A stretch of DNA of 64,000 nt, from NCBI GenBank assembly GCA_003194525.1, contig NBIV01000246.1, positions 1 to 64,000 on the forward strand, given 5' to 3'. Of this stretch, positions 43,949 through 55,639 are shown piece after piece. The DNA is from Gracilariopsis chorda. Its lineage: Eukaryota > Rhodophyta > Florideophyceae > Gracilariales > Gracilariaceae. The notes under the pieces are model-generated. The model was not told the DNA's origin, did no database searches, and saw only the letters and a program-made list of their open reading frames with translations. The position numbers and the translations under genes are program-made. Within the stretch, counting starts at the first letter, position 1, and each line of letters begins with the position of its first letter.

Positions 43949-44809
43949 TTATTGTTGATTTAGAATGCTCTCGTATTGTTCCAGGCGGTGTTGGGTTTCA
44001 CTAATAGTGGTTGGGGGTCTGTCAAGCATTAGATTGACAGCTCGTTGAGAAAAACGATGGTCATTAACAAGGCCCTGAAGAATGTAGTTGATGGTCACTC
44101 GTTCGTCGGATATTCCAGGAGTATTGGCTGAAATGTATTTGCGGCGAATAGCGAGGGGGCTCGCAATGTATTCCGAGATAGTTCCAGTGCGGCGGAGGTT
44201 CATTGCTTCAGTGGTGAGGCTAAAGTACTTTTTAGCCGATTGATTGTCAATAACGCGTTGGATACCGTGAAATATTGCTGCTGGGGACTGATTGAAGATC
44301 GTAGGATCAGCGAGCATGTCACTGACATCTTCAGTGATGCTTTTTGTAATGATACGGCGGAGATTGGCGGTCGCTTTGTGGTCTTCGCTGGTCGTGGGTT
44401 GAAATGTGATGGAAAGTAGTTGTTGATATTCATGTTCCGTAAGAATATCGTCAAGGTTTTGTCTCCACTGGATATAATTTTGGGCAGTGAGTTCAACGAG
44501 TTCTTCTGTAAACCGCCAGGAAGGATGAGTTATTGGCATTGCAGGGAAACTAGATTGAGAAGGCCAGCTCATTGTATAACTGGAGCTGGTGGTTTGAAGT
44601 TTGGCGTTTGTCCACAAATCTGACCAGATGAAACTAGTTTCACGGTAGTGCGCACGTTTTTCGCGGTCCGTGAGGTGGGAAAACGAATGTGGACGAAGAC
44701 AGGGAGATACGGGAGCAACGATCTGACCAGGAAACACGGGAGCAACGCTCTGACCGCGGATCGATTGCGGTTGTTTATGTTTGTGGCGCTGTGGCGCGCT
44801 GGTGCCCAT
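43949..44809 (-). CDS. Gag-like protein of the copia-type element
   Basis: Intact, 286 codons if it starts at the ATG at 44809-44807 (MGTSAPQRHKHK). The frame is open for 34 more codons into the LTR (to 44911), but that ATG lies outside the transcript start expected from the LTR. Features: a disordered N-terminus, then a helical region with SWRFTEELVELTAQNYIQWRQ, LADPTIFNQSP, ANTPGISDERVTINYILQGL. The NYIQW / W-x-x-L and I...YILQGL pattern fits the copia gag (UBN2) family. No zinc knuckle, so RNA binding would rest on the basic N-terminus. The start codon lies inside the primer site. Confidence 0.75.
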   Translation of the reverse strand: MGTSAPQRHKHKQPQSIRGQSVAPVFPGQIVAPVSPCLRPHSFSHLTDREKRAHYRETSFIWSDLWTNAKLQTTSSSYTMSWPSQSSFPAMPITHPSWRFTEELVELTAQNYIQWRQNLDDILTEHEYQQLLSITFQPTTSEDHKATANLRRIITKSITEDVSDMLADPTIFNQSPAAIFHGIQRVIDNQSAKKYFSLTTEAMNLRRTGTISEYIASPLAIRRKYISANTPGISDERVTINYILQGLVNDHRFSQRAVNLMLDRPPTTISETQHRLEQYESILNQQ

Positions 44810-44813
44810 AACC
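44799..44813 (-). other. Half-tRNA primer binding site (initiator Met)
   Basis: The plus strand CTGGTGCCCATAACC closely resembles the anticodon arm of eukaryotic initiator tRNA-Met (CTGGGCCCATAACC). The minus strand, directly adjoining the 5' LTR, would pair with it. Copia-type elements with half-tRNA primers are known. The gag ATG pairs with the CAU anticodon. Confidence 0.7.
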
Positions 44814-44910
44814 TGAGACAAGAGAGAATCGATGCTCCCTTCCCTCTGGCAGTCTCGCCGGTGGGCAGGGACTTTATTGTGTGTCGCTACGTGTACACTA
44901 CGTGATGACA
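44814..44910 (-). repeat. 5' LTR of the gag-only copia-type element
   Basis: 97 bp, same as 43738-43834. Confidence 0.88.
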
Positions 44911-44915
44911 CAGAG
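44911..44915. repeat. Target site duplication of the copia-type element (right)
   Basis: CAGAG, direct repeat of 43733-43737. Confidence 0.88.
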
Positions 44916-45288
44916 AAAACCCTCGATACTGTGACCCCAAAAGACGGTGGGCCAAAAGGCTGCTTAAAGTCACTGTAATGCGATGGTTACTGTACCAGAT
45001 TACGTCTTGCACAAGTGTCATGACTAAATGGTGCTGGAAGATGGTACCACACAACTGTTGCCCATCAAATGCAGACGTTCACAGAGATGTGACTTGAACT
45101 TTACAAAAACTCAATAACGGTTGCGAAAAAACATACCTCAATTAGTAGGCATACTGCAAATAAGCTGCATCAAACAACATTTTCTCACGATTATGCTGTA
45201 TGTTGACCATTACGACTTACCTTCTTCCTCTTCTGTCCTTCCGCAAAACGCATTTTTGTTACTGTTCACTGTCGTAAGGCTTCAAAGT
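44916..45288. other. No supported gene
   Basis: AT-rich spacer before the pogo-like relic. I see no terminal inverted repeat for that relic in it. Confidence 0.4.
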
Positions 45289-46152
45289 ATGAGTGAAAAA
45301 AGGAAGCGACCTTCCTTTGATGTTAAACAAGAGGCGCTTTTCAAACTCGGCGTTCTTGTTTATGGGACTTTTGCCACATCCCAGATCAACCCAGAGACCA
45401 AGAAGCACTGGAAAGCTATAGATGTGGCCGTTCATTCAAACGTCTCAAAGGCTGCCGTATTTGGTTGGAAGAAGCAGGCCAAAAAGACAATGGGGCGGCA
45501 CCTCAGCTCCTGGGTCGCCAAGAAGGTATCAAGGATAACAACATTCCATCATCCTGACCTTGAAGCTGCAATAGCGCAGTACATGCGCGAGCGAATGATT
45601 TATATGAGAGGCGAGTTTTTATTTAGAGCTGATGTGGTTTGCAAAGCAGCTCTTTAAATACGTGACAAAATGGTCACAATAATCAAGGAGATGGTGGAAT
45701 CCACATCAGAAGTTGGAAATAAAGCGAAGATTGAGCTTCGAATCAAAGCATTAGAAGGATTTAAGGGCAGCAATGCCTGGATTGCCAACTTTAGGAAATG
45801 AAATGGCATGCAAAGTAGCAATGGTCTTGGAGAGATTGGAAACTTCGATGAACAAACAATCCCAGATGCACAGGATATCATGCAACAAAAATTGGCAACA
45901 TACGATGCAGCCAAAATATCAAAAATGATTGAATTGGCCGTCTTGTACCGATCATTTCCGAGCAGAGCTATTTGCCCATCATCCGACACAGGCCCATATA
46001 AGCGATTTAAGGATATACTCACAGCAGTGCTCACAGTTTTTGTAGATGGGACCAAGGCGCCATTAACGATCATTGGAAAGTCCAAAAAACCAAAACGTTT
46101 TCCCCGGCACTTAGATCACATGCGTGATCTTTGTATTTTCTACCAAAGCTAG
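45289..46152 (+). pseudogene. Pogo/Tigger-like transposase relic (1)
   Basis: Starts MSEKRKRPSFDVKQ. A helix-turn-helix part with AIDVAVHSNVSKAAVFGWKKQ is followed by a CENP-B-type DNA-binding segment (HHPDLEAAIAQYMRERMI, then NAWIANFRK) and the first part of a DDE domain (MIELAVLYRSFPSR, YKRFKDILTAVLTVFVDGT, IIGKSKKPKRF). Stops at 45655-45657 and 45799-45801 break it, and the last two-thirds of the DDE domain are missing. In this family the first catalytic Asp follows an I-x-N-x-D-E pattern; here it reads I-SKMIEL, so the Asp is lost. Confidence 0.7.
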
Positions 46153-47216
46153 AGGAACGCCTGGAATACACAATTGTTATGGAAAAGAACAAGGTTAAGA
46201 AGGGCCTTCGGCCCTACCATTCTTTACTGCAGTTGTCACGTCTGCATCTTGCCTGCAGGAGAGAGTGGTAGGCCCGGAGCTTGAGCGGTCACAAACCTGA
46301 TAATCAAACGTTTTGGTTGTCCAAAACATTTGATTTTCATTGGTGCAGAAACTTGGCGAACCAAAAAAGGTTCAAAACATGAATGTGAAGCATGATTTGG
46401 GATGCTGGCGCAGTTTGCGCCAAAAATTTAAATCGTGCATTTTACCTATTTTTTAAGTGGTACGAAGGTCGTCGTCGCACAAATTTTTAGCTATTTTAGA
46501 CAGTACAAGGGTACGAAAAGAAGGGGGAGCTACAAGGGCGAGTAGTTGCGAGTGTTATTGATAACTGTTCCGCACATGCAGTCGATTATGACAAATACAA
46601 GCATGTCGATTCCTTTTTCCTCCCCCTAAATATGACTTAATGCCTCCAGTCGGTACATGCAGGTATTAGACGTTCATTCAAGTGTGCCATTAGGCGTACT
46701 ATTGTGGACAACATTCTAATGTATGTTGACTCGGAAATGGGTGTGATACAGTGAGATCTGATCTTATGGGCAGTGCAACGCGTGCTGGGCCAATTGGTGA
46801 GTGTGCCACGTGGGTTCGAGTGGCTAACTAATTAGTTTACTATTTAATTTTTTTAGATAGGTAGTGACACCCCGCTACTGTAGTGTGGGTTCATGCCACT
46901 AACGCAGCTCCCAACGTATGCTACGTAGCCAAATGCACCTGAGATTGAGCCTCGCTCACGCTTAAGGTGGGTGCAGCGCTCCCTCACCAAGGATGGTAAA
47001 GGTAAGCACCTCTTGGCTAAGTGTGATACCAACTGGTTTCTACAGTCAACCTCTTGGTTTAGTTAAGACTGTTAAGGATTTCACAAACTGTGTGCGCTGG
47101 ACTACGAACACTACCAATTGGTTACGGTAAGCCAGCCTGGGTATCTTGCGCCCTTAGTGGTTTCGTACTGCCACACATAATCAGTTACCCAACTTCCAAT
47201 CTTCACGTCGGGTGGT
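46153..47216. other. No supported gene; probable leader or LTR of relic E
   Basis: No coding motif. The part from about 46860 to 47216 directly precedes E's gag and should contain what is left of its LTR end, PBS and leader, but I could not fix an LTR edge because E's other LTR is outside the window. A TATGTACC-poor, AT-rich start near 46835-46860 resembles LTR promoter regions of the other families. Confidence 0.35.
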
Positions 47217-48408
47217 TTGATTATCATTAGAAAGCGATTTAGTGAACCATCAGTTTACCAATTAGATATACCGCACTTAAAAAAAAGGTCTAGAGGTTCG
47301 TCGAATCAAGGAACGGGCGCTGGTCCGTCCCAAAGATTCGTTGAACCAAGCTTAGACAACCCGGAGAAACTATTGAGAAGAACTACCGTACAGTTCAATG
47401 CCGAAGAAGGGGATCAGACGGCGGAGGATGCCACTCCCCCAGTAACCAATGTGGTAGAGACCGCGTCCCCGGTGGGCTCGAGGACTGGTGCCATATCTGA
47501 CCAACTGGTAGCAGAAAAAGAAACGGAGAAAACTAAGATGGTGCTACCTAAGTTGGATTTGGATACAAATACCAAGATGGTGGTTGGCCATGTTACACAT
47601 CAGCTGCCCGACCAAATAACCCCATTGGTTTTCTAATTCCTGGAGCATAGCACTCGGGAATATGTTGACCGATTGGTACAGGAGTCCGTGCAAGAACACC
47701 AATTGGTGGCCCCGCAGTGCTCAAGAACCGTCCCGGTACTGAAACCAACCGGTAAGGGTAAGCTACAGGTTTTATCGGTCATGCGGGCTATCCAGCCATC
47801 CCTTCCTAATAACCAAACTTGTGGGAAGCTTTCCGACCCATTTCGGAAACGGACAGACCTTCAGGTAGACGAAGGCTCGGTGTATATATACCTTCCGGAA
47901 TCACCAGATAGAGCCAAGCAGGGACCCTATGGACAAGAATTTGATGGTTGTGGTTCATCAAGCTCAGAGAAAGAGCCGTGAAGGAGAACAAGAGGGAAGC
48001 AGAAGACCAATAGGAGAAGGAGAAAGGGCCATGGGTCGGACCCTGACTCCTCAGACTCCAGTACTGATACGGATGCGTCGGAGAATGACGAGCACTGTGA
48101 AGGTAAGAAAACGAGGAAGGATAAGCACCGTCGAAAGGCGAAAAGGAAAGATCAAACGGTATGAACCATCCGATGATAATGAGTCCGATACGGACTCGGA
48201 CCTGGAAGTTATTCGGCCGTTGAACGACTTCTTCACAAAGGCGGTTGACTATATGACCTACAGGTTACGGAACAAGGATTCTGAGTATAACTCACGAGTG
48301 GCTCAGAAGATTATCAAGTAGTACAAACGGCTTGGTTTCCAAATGGGTGATATGACCTTCACAGTTGATGATCCCATTGCCATTATTGATTTTTTCTAAA
48401 GGTTCAAG
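47217..48408 (+). pseudogene. Gag 5' half of relic E
   Basis: C-type gag start (IIRKRFSEPSVYQLD), then MVLPKLDLDTNTKMVV (similar to G at 23090), a basic block near 48080-48165, a Ser/Asp/Glu-rich run (SDDNESDTDSD, 48165-48205), and RPLNDFFTKAVDYMTYRL. Stops at 47634-47636, 48319-48321 and 48396-48400. The frame runs into element A's target site; the rest is at 1293-1 on the other side of the inversion. Confidence 0.78.
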
Positions 48409-48413
48409 ATTGC
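48409..48413. repeat. Target site duplication of element A (5' side)
   Basis: ATTGC; partner (reverse complement) at 1289-1293. Confidence 0.85.
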
Positions 48414-49218
48414 TGAAGTGCAACGCCCTCAGGGAGGGATTCTTGGTACTTGAACGCTTTCCCGATATTATCGGTTGTGTAGTGTGTATATGAACTACGC
48501 CCCACTATGGTGGATATGGACACGTGGGACAAGGTTTTGGGTCAATTGGCGGTTGGCCACAGTAGTGGATGTTGCCACGAAATGTGGAGTATTTTAGTTA
48601 ATATTATTTATTACTTTCACACCCATTTCTGGGAAGCTAGTACTTAGTGCGACGGCGCACTGCCGTCGCATCAGTAAACCTTCCCCAACAAGGGACCCCA
48701 ACCTGGGGAATTGGCTCTAGTTGTTGCCGCTTGCGCCCGTACTCTACTCCTCCTTGGAGGGAAACGCCGTAAACCACGGGACATCTAACCCCCTTGCACA
48801 TCTAAAGGGACCCATCACTGGGAGTATAATTGTTCCAATTGCATTGGTGTTTCGCCTTCTATAGGGATATTGTTACCGGCATCACCGTTCGTCCCCGTCG
48901 CTCTCGCGACTCACTTCGCCCTTCCTTTTTCCCCTTTTTAGGGTAGCACCTCCCGCTATCCGCAACCCTCTTGTGCGCATCCGCTCACACACCCCCACTT
49001 ACGTGGAAACATACCTCTACTGAGGATCACACCCCGCTCACGCGGATACCGATTCTTCGCCTTCACCTCCCTGCGCGAGTCGCGACAGGTGTCCCTGGTC
49101 TTACAAACCGGCTTCGCCGTGACACCTCTGGGAGGGCTCTACCCAACTGGGTTCACCTCGTGAGAGGAAGATCCCGAACGTCTTTCGGTGTTTTTCTCCT
49201 TTGGGGCATTGCACCACA
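48414..49218 (+). repeat. 5' LTR of element A
   Basis: 805 bp, TGAAGTGCAACG... to ...TTGCACCACA. It is a reverse-complement partner of 1294-2092. Followed by two or three spacer bases and the PBS, which identifies it as the 5' LTR. It is now in the opposite orientation to the rest of the element. Confidence 0.92.
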
Positions 49219-49221
49219 AAG

Positions 49222-49243
49222 TGGTCTCCCGACCTAGAATCGG
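49222..49243 (+). other. Primer binding site of element A
   Basis: Identical to B's PBS over its first 20 bases and more (TGGTCTCCCGACCTAGAATC). The leader then runs to 49280, where the inversion cuts it; the next base of the element in its own direction is just before the gag ATG at 12026. Confidence 0.85.
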
Positions 49244-49280
49244 TTTTTGTTTTCCCTCTTACGAGGTTTGTTTTTATTTA

Positions 49281-49290
49281 CCGGAAGTTT
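49281..49290. other. Inversion breakpoint, right
   Basis: CCGGAAGTTT. Left of it is A's leader (plus), right of it C's gag N-terminus (minus). Its reverse complement AAACTTCCGG almost matches AAACTTCGG at 12027-12035. Confidence 0.8.
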
Positions 49291-49558
49291 CGTGATCGTT
49301 TCCCGTCGTAACGGTATCTTTGAGCTGATCCATACTCTGACGGAGGCGAGCGACCAATGGCGAATCTCTGGGTATCCTTTCAGGATTCTCCACAGCGTCT
49401 ATAACACGTCCACCTGAGTGGCTGCGGGTACTCCTACGGTCACTATTACTCTCCGCCGTTTGGGCGGCCAATGGGGCTACGGCGACTGTGGGAGGTGCGG
49501 CGGCACCCGAGGTTTCTTGTTGGTTTTCGTTCCTTGGGTTCGGTTGTTGGCTATCCAT
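49281..49558 (-). pseudogene. Gag N-terminus of element C
   Basis: About 92 codons from MDSQQPNPRNENQQ, about 125 bp inside the 5' LTR, Pro/Ala/Ser-rich then charged (VENPERIPRDSPLVARLRQ). It belongs to the gag at 12036-13913. It is cut by the inversion after HETS. Confidence 0.75.
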
Positions 49559-49660
49559 ACGGTCGATGTTGCTTTTGAGCCAGTTTAGTTGACTAATAGT
49601 CCAATGGTAGAAGTCCTATGCGTAAACGTCTTTCTTTAAGGTCCAAACGGCTGTTCCTGT

Positions 49661-49682
49661 GGGCTTCTAGGTCGGTAGACCA
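49661..49682 (-). other. Primer binding site of element C
   Basis: Minus strand TGGTCTACCGACCTAGAAGC, two bases from the LTR end; one base different from A and B in the first 16, so probably the same tRNA. Confidence 0.8.
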
Positions 49683-49684
49683 GT

Positions 49685-50210
49685 TGCAGTAGAGTAATTC
49701 GTTCTTTGGCCAGCTGGCGTAGTGGTTTACTAGGGGATAGTAGCGGCAGAATGCCAGCCACTGCGGTCAAAATCCACTGGGTCTACTAGTGACGCTGGCA
49801 CCAACTGGCAGCGAGGCGCAATGGGCGGGCGCTATCTCAAGTCCCTACAGGTCGGGAGAATAGTAGCAACGGCGTGGAGGGCTTTGGAGTCCTACTGGCT
49901 GAATATGGCGGCAAGAAGACGGTGAGGGTGTTTGTCTTTATGCTTCAGAGATCGTCGGCACTCGAGCCAACCTATATGGCTGGCGAGGCGCTCTGACCTC
50001 CGGAAACTATCCTAACAAATTACATAAAACTAGAAAAATAATAAAACCTATGGCCACAGTGCCTTGGCACTCGCACTGTCCCCTCGTATATTCTGCATAG
50101 GCACCCAGCTTGGCCACGTGAAATATTTCGGCCAGCAATGTTCTGACCTCTGACAGCCCAGCCCCATGGTTATTTCACCACTGCACCTGCCCAATGGTCA
50201 TTCTCCTACA
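49685..50210 (-). repeat. 5' LTR of element C
   Basis: 526 bp, partner of 21008-21533. Ends CTACTGCA here against CTACTACA in the 3' copy. Confidence 0.92.
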
Positions 50211-50215
50211 GCAGG
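50211..50215. repeat. Target site duplication of element C (5' side)
   Basis: GCAGG; partner CCTGC at 21534-21538. Confidence 0.85.
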
Positions 50216-53200
50216 TATGGTTTCAATCGTTGTGAAGGTTGGAAAGGTTATGCAACTGCAACTGATCATTTACAAAACGCTTGCAAATTCCATTATCTTG
50301 AGATGTGACTTCTTTGATCGATTTCTCGATTGGATTTGGCCACAGTGGCCGGAGGTTGAATTAGAAGACGGCTGGAAAGTGCCGGTTTCTTTTTTTCGTT
50401 GCCTGCCAGGTCCCTCTTCAAAATTTGTCCCTTTACCAGCTCCCTCACAGGATTCTACACCTCCAAAAGAGTGGCCAACGCTTCTTGTTGCACGATCCGT
50501 CGCTCTTCCTCCTGAATCACAGTAGCGATAGATGTAACAGCCGCTCTTCGAGGATTAAGAGTTGTTCAAGAGCTGAAATATGAGAAATATCAGCTTGGCC
50601 CGGCGAATGGTATAGTCAAATAGCCCATGAACACCCTTCCCAGTACTTGCTTGGTAATCCTGGTAAGCAGGTCTAGTATCTAGCGATGACCCAAGTTGTT
50701 GGAACTGTGTTACCGTAACCAACGGCTTTGATACCCAATAAGATGTCAGCCGCCAAGATGCTTTAACTCACTCCAATCTGAGAAGACGCTGCTAAATCTA
50801 AGGAGAGAGAGTGGGAACGCTGGTTTGCTGCAGCAGAACAACAAGAGCGACTTGGAAGTGAAGGTCATTACTACGGGTTAGGAGAAGCTCGAACTTGTTA
50901 AGAAGATAGAAGAGTTGAATCTCCGACACTTTTCAGGTTTCCACAGCGAAAAAGTAGATGATATGTTACATGAGTTCACAACCATGGAAAATGATTCTCT
51001 TGGAGAGTTGTACACCACAGAACACTGTATTGAACTCGTGTCTGGGGCACGGCCGACTATACTGCACTCATATGGAGCACGCCGGACAGCACGGGAGGAG
51101 AAACAATTTCAAGTCGATAAGATGCTATGGGCAGGCGTTATTGAGCAGTTTTAGTCGACATGGGCATCTCCAGTCGTACTGTTTCCGAAACCAGACGAGT
51201 TCTGGCGCTTTTGTATCGATTATCGACGCTTTAATGCTGATAAAATCAAGAATGGGTATCCGAAAGCTTGCATGGACGAATAAATGAACTCTGTTGGTGA
51301 GGCTCAGGTGTTCTCCACATGGGATGCAAACTGGGGTTACGGCCAGGTACTTGTCAGACCAGAAGACCGTGATGAAACTGCATCTGTATGCCATTCTGGA
51401 TTTCATAGCTTCGAGCGTATGCTGTTCGGGCTACCGAATGCCCCTACTACATTTCAGCTTGCGTTAGATATTCTTCTCACATGTTTCATCTTGCGGAGTT
51501 TTCACGTGTATTTTGACGATATCATTGTCTTCTCCAGTACGCTGGACGATCACTTCGAACATCTTTGAGAGATTCTGACCACGTTTCGTGATGCTGGAAT
51601 TACTTTGAATTCAAGAAAGTGGTAATGGTTTACCAAATTGGTCAAGCATGTCGGACACGTTTTTCCGTCCATGACGATTACTGATCGAGGAAGCTCATGT
51701 TTAGTCCCTCGAGGAGGCTAAGCACCTGACCACTCAGACGGAATAACGATTCTTCCTAAGAATGTGCGACGTCTACCTAGGCTCCATTTCCAGCTCATCC
51801 AGGATCGCAGGACCGCTCAACGAACTCCTAAAGAAAGAACAGCCGCCAAAACTGGATCCCTTTACACCCGCTCAAGGGGAAGTCTTTGATTATCTCAAAG
51901 AGACAGTTACCTCTGTCTTTATTTTATCATTAAAGTAGAAGGATTTGCCTTTCACTGTAGACACGGATTATAGTTATTAGCAAGGTGGTTTTGCGTTGTT
52001 TCAAACCACAACCGATGGGGAACGCAACCCAATTCTATATTTATGACGAACACTTAACGTTCACGAAAAGAATTATTCTGTATCAGAGAAGGAATGTCTT
52101 GCCATGATTTACAGACATTACGGCCATATCTTATGGACACCTAATTTACTGTCATAACGGATTATCCCGCACTACGATGGTTAATGTCAATAGGAGAGCC
52201 TTCGGGACTTGTAATAAGCTGGAGGCTTCGGCTGGTCGAGTTGGACTATGAATTTTCCTGTAAAAAGGTATTCTCAACATTTAGGAGGATGTATTAGCTT
52301 GCTGAGAGATGGGGGGTGAAGCACTCTTCATTGAAGACGAATAAGAAATGCAGTGGTTTCTCTTTCAGGAGGATGACCAAGATTTGGATCTGATGTCAGA
52401 CGATGTCTGTGGTGAACTACTCGTTTCAAATGGAGAAGACCCGGAGATGGAATCTTTCACCGCCACTACTCCCAAACATCTGGTTTGCCAATAGCTCTGA
52501 GACTCGTTTTGTACGAAAATACTCGCCCACATCATTAGCAGTGCTCATATTTATTTTGGAGTCAATTTAAAGGGATTTCTGGTCAGAACATTTCATTCTA
52601 ACCTGCAGATGGTAGATCCTCACTCGCGTCCATCACGTGTTCTACATCTATCCCATAACTAGAAGATTTCGGCTCACCCTGGTGCTAGGAAGATGTAGAC
52701 AAAGCTCCGTTGGTATTTGTACTGGCCCATTTTAGTGATTGATTGTTTCTCAATGGTGAGAAATTGTACACAATATTCTCGAAAAGGAATTACGCTTCGT
52801 TGCCATGCGAAGAAATTGTTTATGTTGTTGGCACGGGCTTCTCTGGAATTTGTGGCTGTCGACTTACTTGGTAAGTTCATCCAGAGATCTCGTGCCGGTA
52901 AGTGTTTGCTCGTGATAACGGATAGGTTTTCTAGATTGTTCCAGACAGTTCCATTGAAAAAGATTATCACTCGTAGCGTTGCAGAAGCTTTGTTCCGACA
53001 CTGGGTCTTGGTATACCGCCTGCCTGTTAATATCCTTTTGGAGAATGGACGAGAGTTTGTGCGTCGTTTCTTTCAAGACTTTTGTCGAGTACTCGATGAG
53101 AAGAATTTTATTACAACGAACTATCACCCCCAATGTCATGGGCGGGTTGAACGATCTAACTGTACTCTTTTGTCGGTACTCGGTGCTGACAGGGTTGAAC

Positions 53201-55219
53201 ATCCAAGAACTTGGCATATTTTCATGGATACAACTACGTATGCATCGAATACGAAATTTCACAAAGTTACTGGTTTATCTGCACTTGGATTGGTTTTCTC
53301 TCGGTCACCACCACCGGTAGCAGTCGAGCTTCAACCATTCTTGGATAGGTTCCCTTCCACAACGGATCAATATACCCAATGGAAGAATTGGCTAACCACG
53401 ATCGTACCGCTCCAAGTTGTCTGTGGCGAAGGTAAAATGGGCGTATAATCGGAACCTCGATGCACAGATCTGCTGGTCTCTTCCATCCCTCCAGAAGGAA
53501 CAATTTGCATTCTTTTGGAATGAATATTATAATCGTGACAAGGAGAAACGTCACAAGCCTTTACCTATTGTGGATGGTCCCTAGGAGGTCGTCGAAGTCG
53601 ATAAGGACACAGTAGTACTAGAATTTGGTGATAACCATGAGCTCTGTTCTCCAGATCGAGTGGTTCAAGCCCATACATTTATAAGGAGGCAATTTCACCC
53701 CAGAACGGAATGGTAGATAGAATGACAAGCACATATTCACTGAAGGAAATTGGAAAAGCCCCTGGTGGGAAACGGGTCCCTTTGCGAGGTCTTACTAGCT
53801 TTCAGTCCTTTTCTTCAACCGATTTCTCAGTACAGAAGCAATTGGTTCTCAATTGCTCTTTAGCGCCTGTTCATCTGCCATGGGACGTGCTTTTGGCTTC
53901 CGATTTCACTTCACTGAAAGAAGGGGGAGGAGATTGTGCGCTCTTGAAACGAACAACTACTGGTGTTGCAATCATTGTCTAATAGTATTCATACGTGGAC
54001 CTCTAAAGTTCAATTATCCCTTCGGGATATCCAAGCCGGCTCAGCTAAGATCGCTCCAAATATCTGCTCCACAACACCGCATACGCGTGCTAATTGTAAA
54101 AAAACATAGTACAACCGTTGCGGAGGATAGTACTCTTGTTAGCAAGGACATGTCTCGCCCGTCAGACAGAAATTATTCATATTAGAACGCTTAATTATCT
54201 CATTCCGTCAAGGTACTATCACATTATAGTGATAACTTTCGCAAAGCATCCTCGACGGAGTCAGAATTGGAAACTGACCAATAAAATATAGTGGACACAA
54301 AAGGTGTCGGGATTAGTGAACTAGTTACCACTGATACTCCTTCATTCTGACACAATACCGTCCCTGATGTCTAGTCTTCACCGCAGCTCGCTGCACGCTC
54401 GAAGACAGTCACGACAGATCCCGAAAAAATCAGCAAGCAACCGTTCTCCAGATTACAAGACACAGTACAAAGTGGAAAAAATTGGCCCCAAGATGGGTCA
54501 TGTTCGCTTATCATCTCTACTTAGTGTAGAAGGCACACATGATATCTGTAGAAGAGGCCAGAGACACCAAGAGATCGATATTGAAAGTTGAAGTACAGCC
54601 CAGACTAGGGTAATTGACATTGCAACAACAGGAGCGCTGTCGCACGCCACGCCACGCGATTCGCCACGCGTCCAAGCCAGTGGAGGGTCGTTGTCACCAG
54701 TGGCCACTATTGGCACCAACCAGTAGACGCACCTTTGTAACGTGCACGTTAATTTGGTGCAACAGATTTGGCTCCCCGGTATGAACCCTCGCAGAGCGCG
54801 AATAAGTTCCCCGTGAAATCACGGAATCTTGGCCACTATCACTTAAGGAATCTCGGAGCCTCTTGATGTGGAAGGGGACGAACGCTCATAGAAGCCCACT
54901 GAATCTGTTCTAAACATCAGTTCTACCCATTCGGGTAGTTACATCATCGATGCAGCCGTCATGTTAGTCCGTATAGTGGACGCGTGAAGACATTGCGACG
55001 CAGGACGTGTTCTAACTGGAGTTTGTTATCGACACCATCGTGGGACAAAAGTACCATCCCGATGGGTTCATGTAATACCATGTCCGTTGTTACGGCTTTT
55101 TACCATCGATGGACATGGGTGAACCGGTTGAACATCTCTCCCGTTCTGTTATCGTGCAATACCATGGCCGTAAAATATCGGCTCTGACGAGTAACATCGA
55201 TCAGGCCCTTGTAGGGTAG
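50216..55219 (+). pseudogene. Pol of relic D: protease end to chromodomain
   Basis: Starts in mid-protease (MVSIVVKVGKVMQL, LRCDFFDRF) and continues with RT (LDILLTCF...VYFDDIIVF, near 51510), weak RNase H (51955-52250), integrase (FVAVDLLGKF near 52850; LLENGREF near 53037; GRVERSN near 53145) and a worn chromodomain (EFVIDTIVGQKYHPDG, GEPVEHLSRS, 55018-55160). The second catalytic Asp of the integrase is Glu, and Trp in VRW of the chromodomain is Cys. Many stops. Gag and protease start lie at 22850-21539. Sequence is closest to A/B. No own LTR found. Confidence 0.8.
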
Positions 55220-55639
55220 CCTCAAGCGGTAGCAACAGGGCACAATGGGGCATGAAAACCGTACTATTATAGTGGAGAAGAATTATGAGTAGAAGAAAAG
55301 CCCTGGAAATGAAAGAAGTGAAGAAGCCTTGAAGAAGAAAGGAAGAAATCGGAAAGAGAAGATCGAATGGAATTGTATGTTTGGATACCCCGAAAGAGAG
55401 GAGAAGAAGAAAATTAACAGAGAAGCAAATACTATTGGAAACTATTTCTATGATACTACCCGCTATTCGGGCTCACAACAACCAAGCCACTTGGCAACTC
55501 AACCACTCTCTAGTTCCTAGGAAGAGGGCTCTCCAAGGTCTGGTTAATCCCTATGATTCTGGTTAGCATACACCCGCGCGCAGAGAGCACCTTGCATCCG
55601 CAAGACGTCATTAGATGCTAAGTTGGACAGCTCAGACTT

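Larger units (their letters stand above)
43738..44910 (-). mobile_element. Small gag-only Ty1/copia-type LTR element
   Basis: 1,173 bp: two 97-bp LTRs, a primer site complementary to the anticodon arm of initiator tRNA-Met, and one gag ORF. There is no protease, RT, RNase H or integrase, so it must use proteins from another element. It is flanked by CAGAG duplications. The layout matches the TR-GAG class described in plants. It is not part of the Ty3/gypsy families around it. Confidence 0.82.

Noticed and set aside
1294..49218. The two inverted A LTRs as ends of one large composite transposon or a foldback
   Set aside because: Their flanking duplications, orientation and the split of C are fully explained by the inversion; no duplication surrounds the pair as such.
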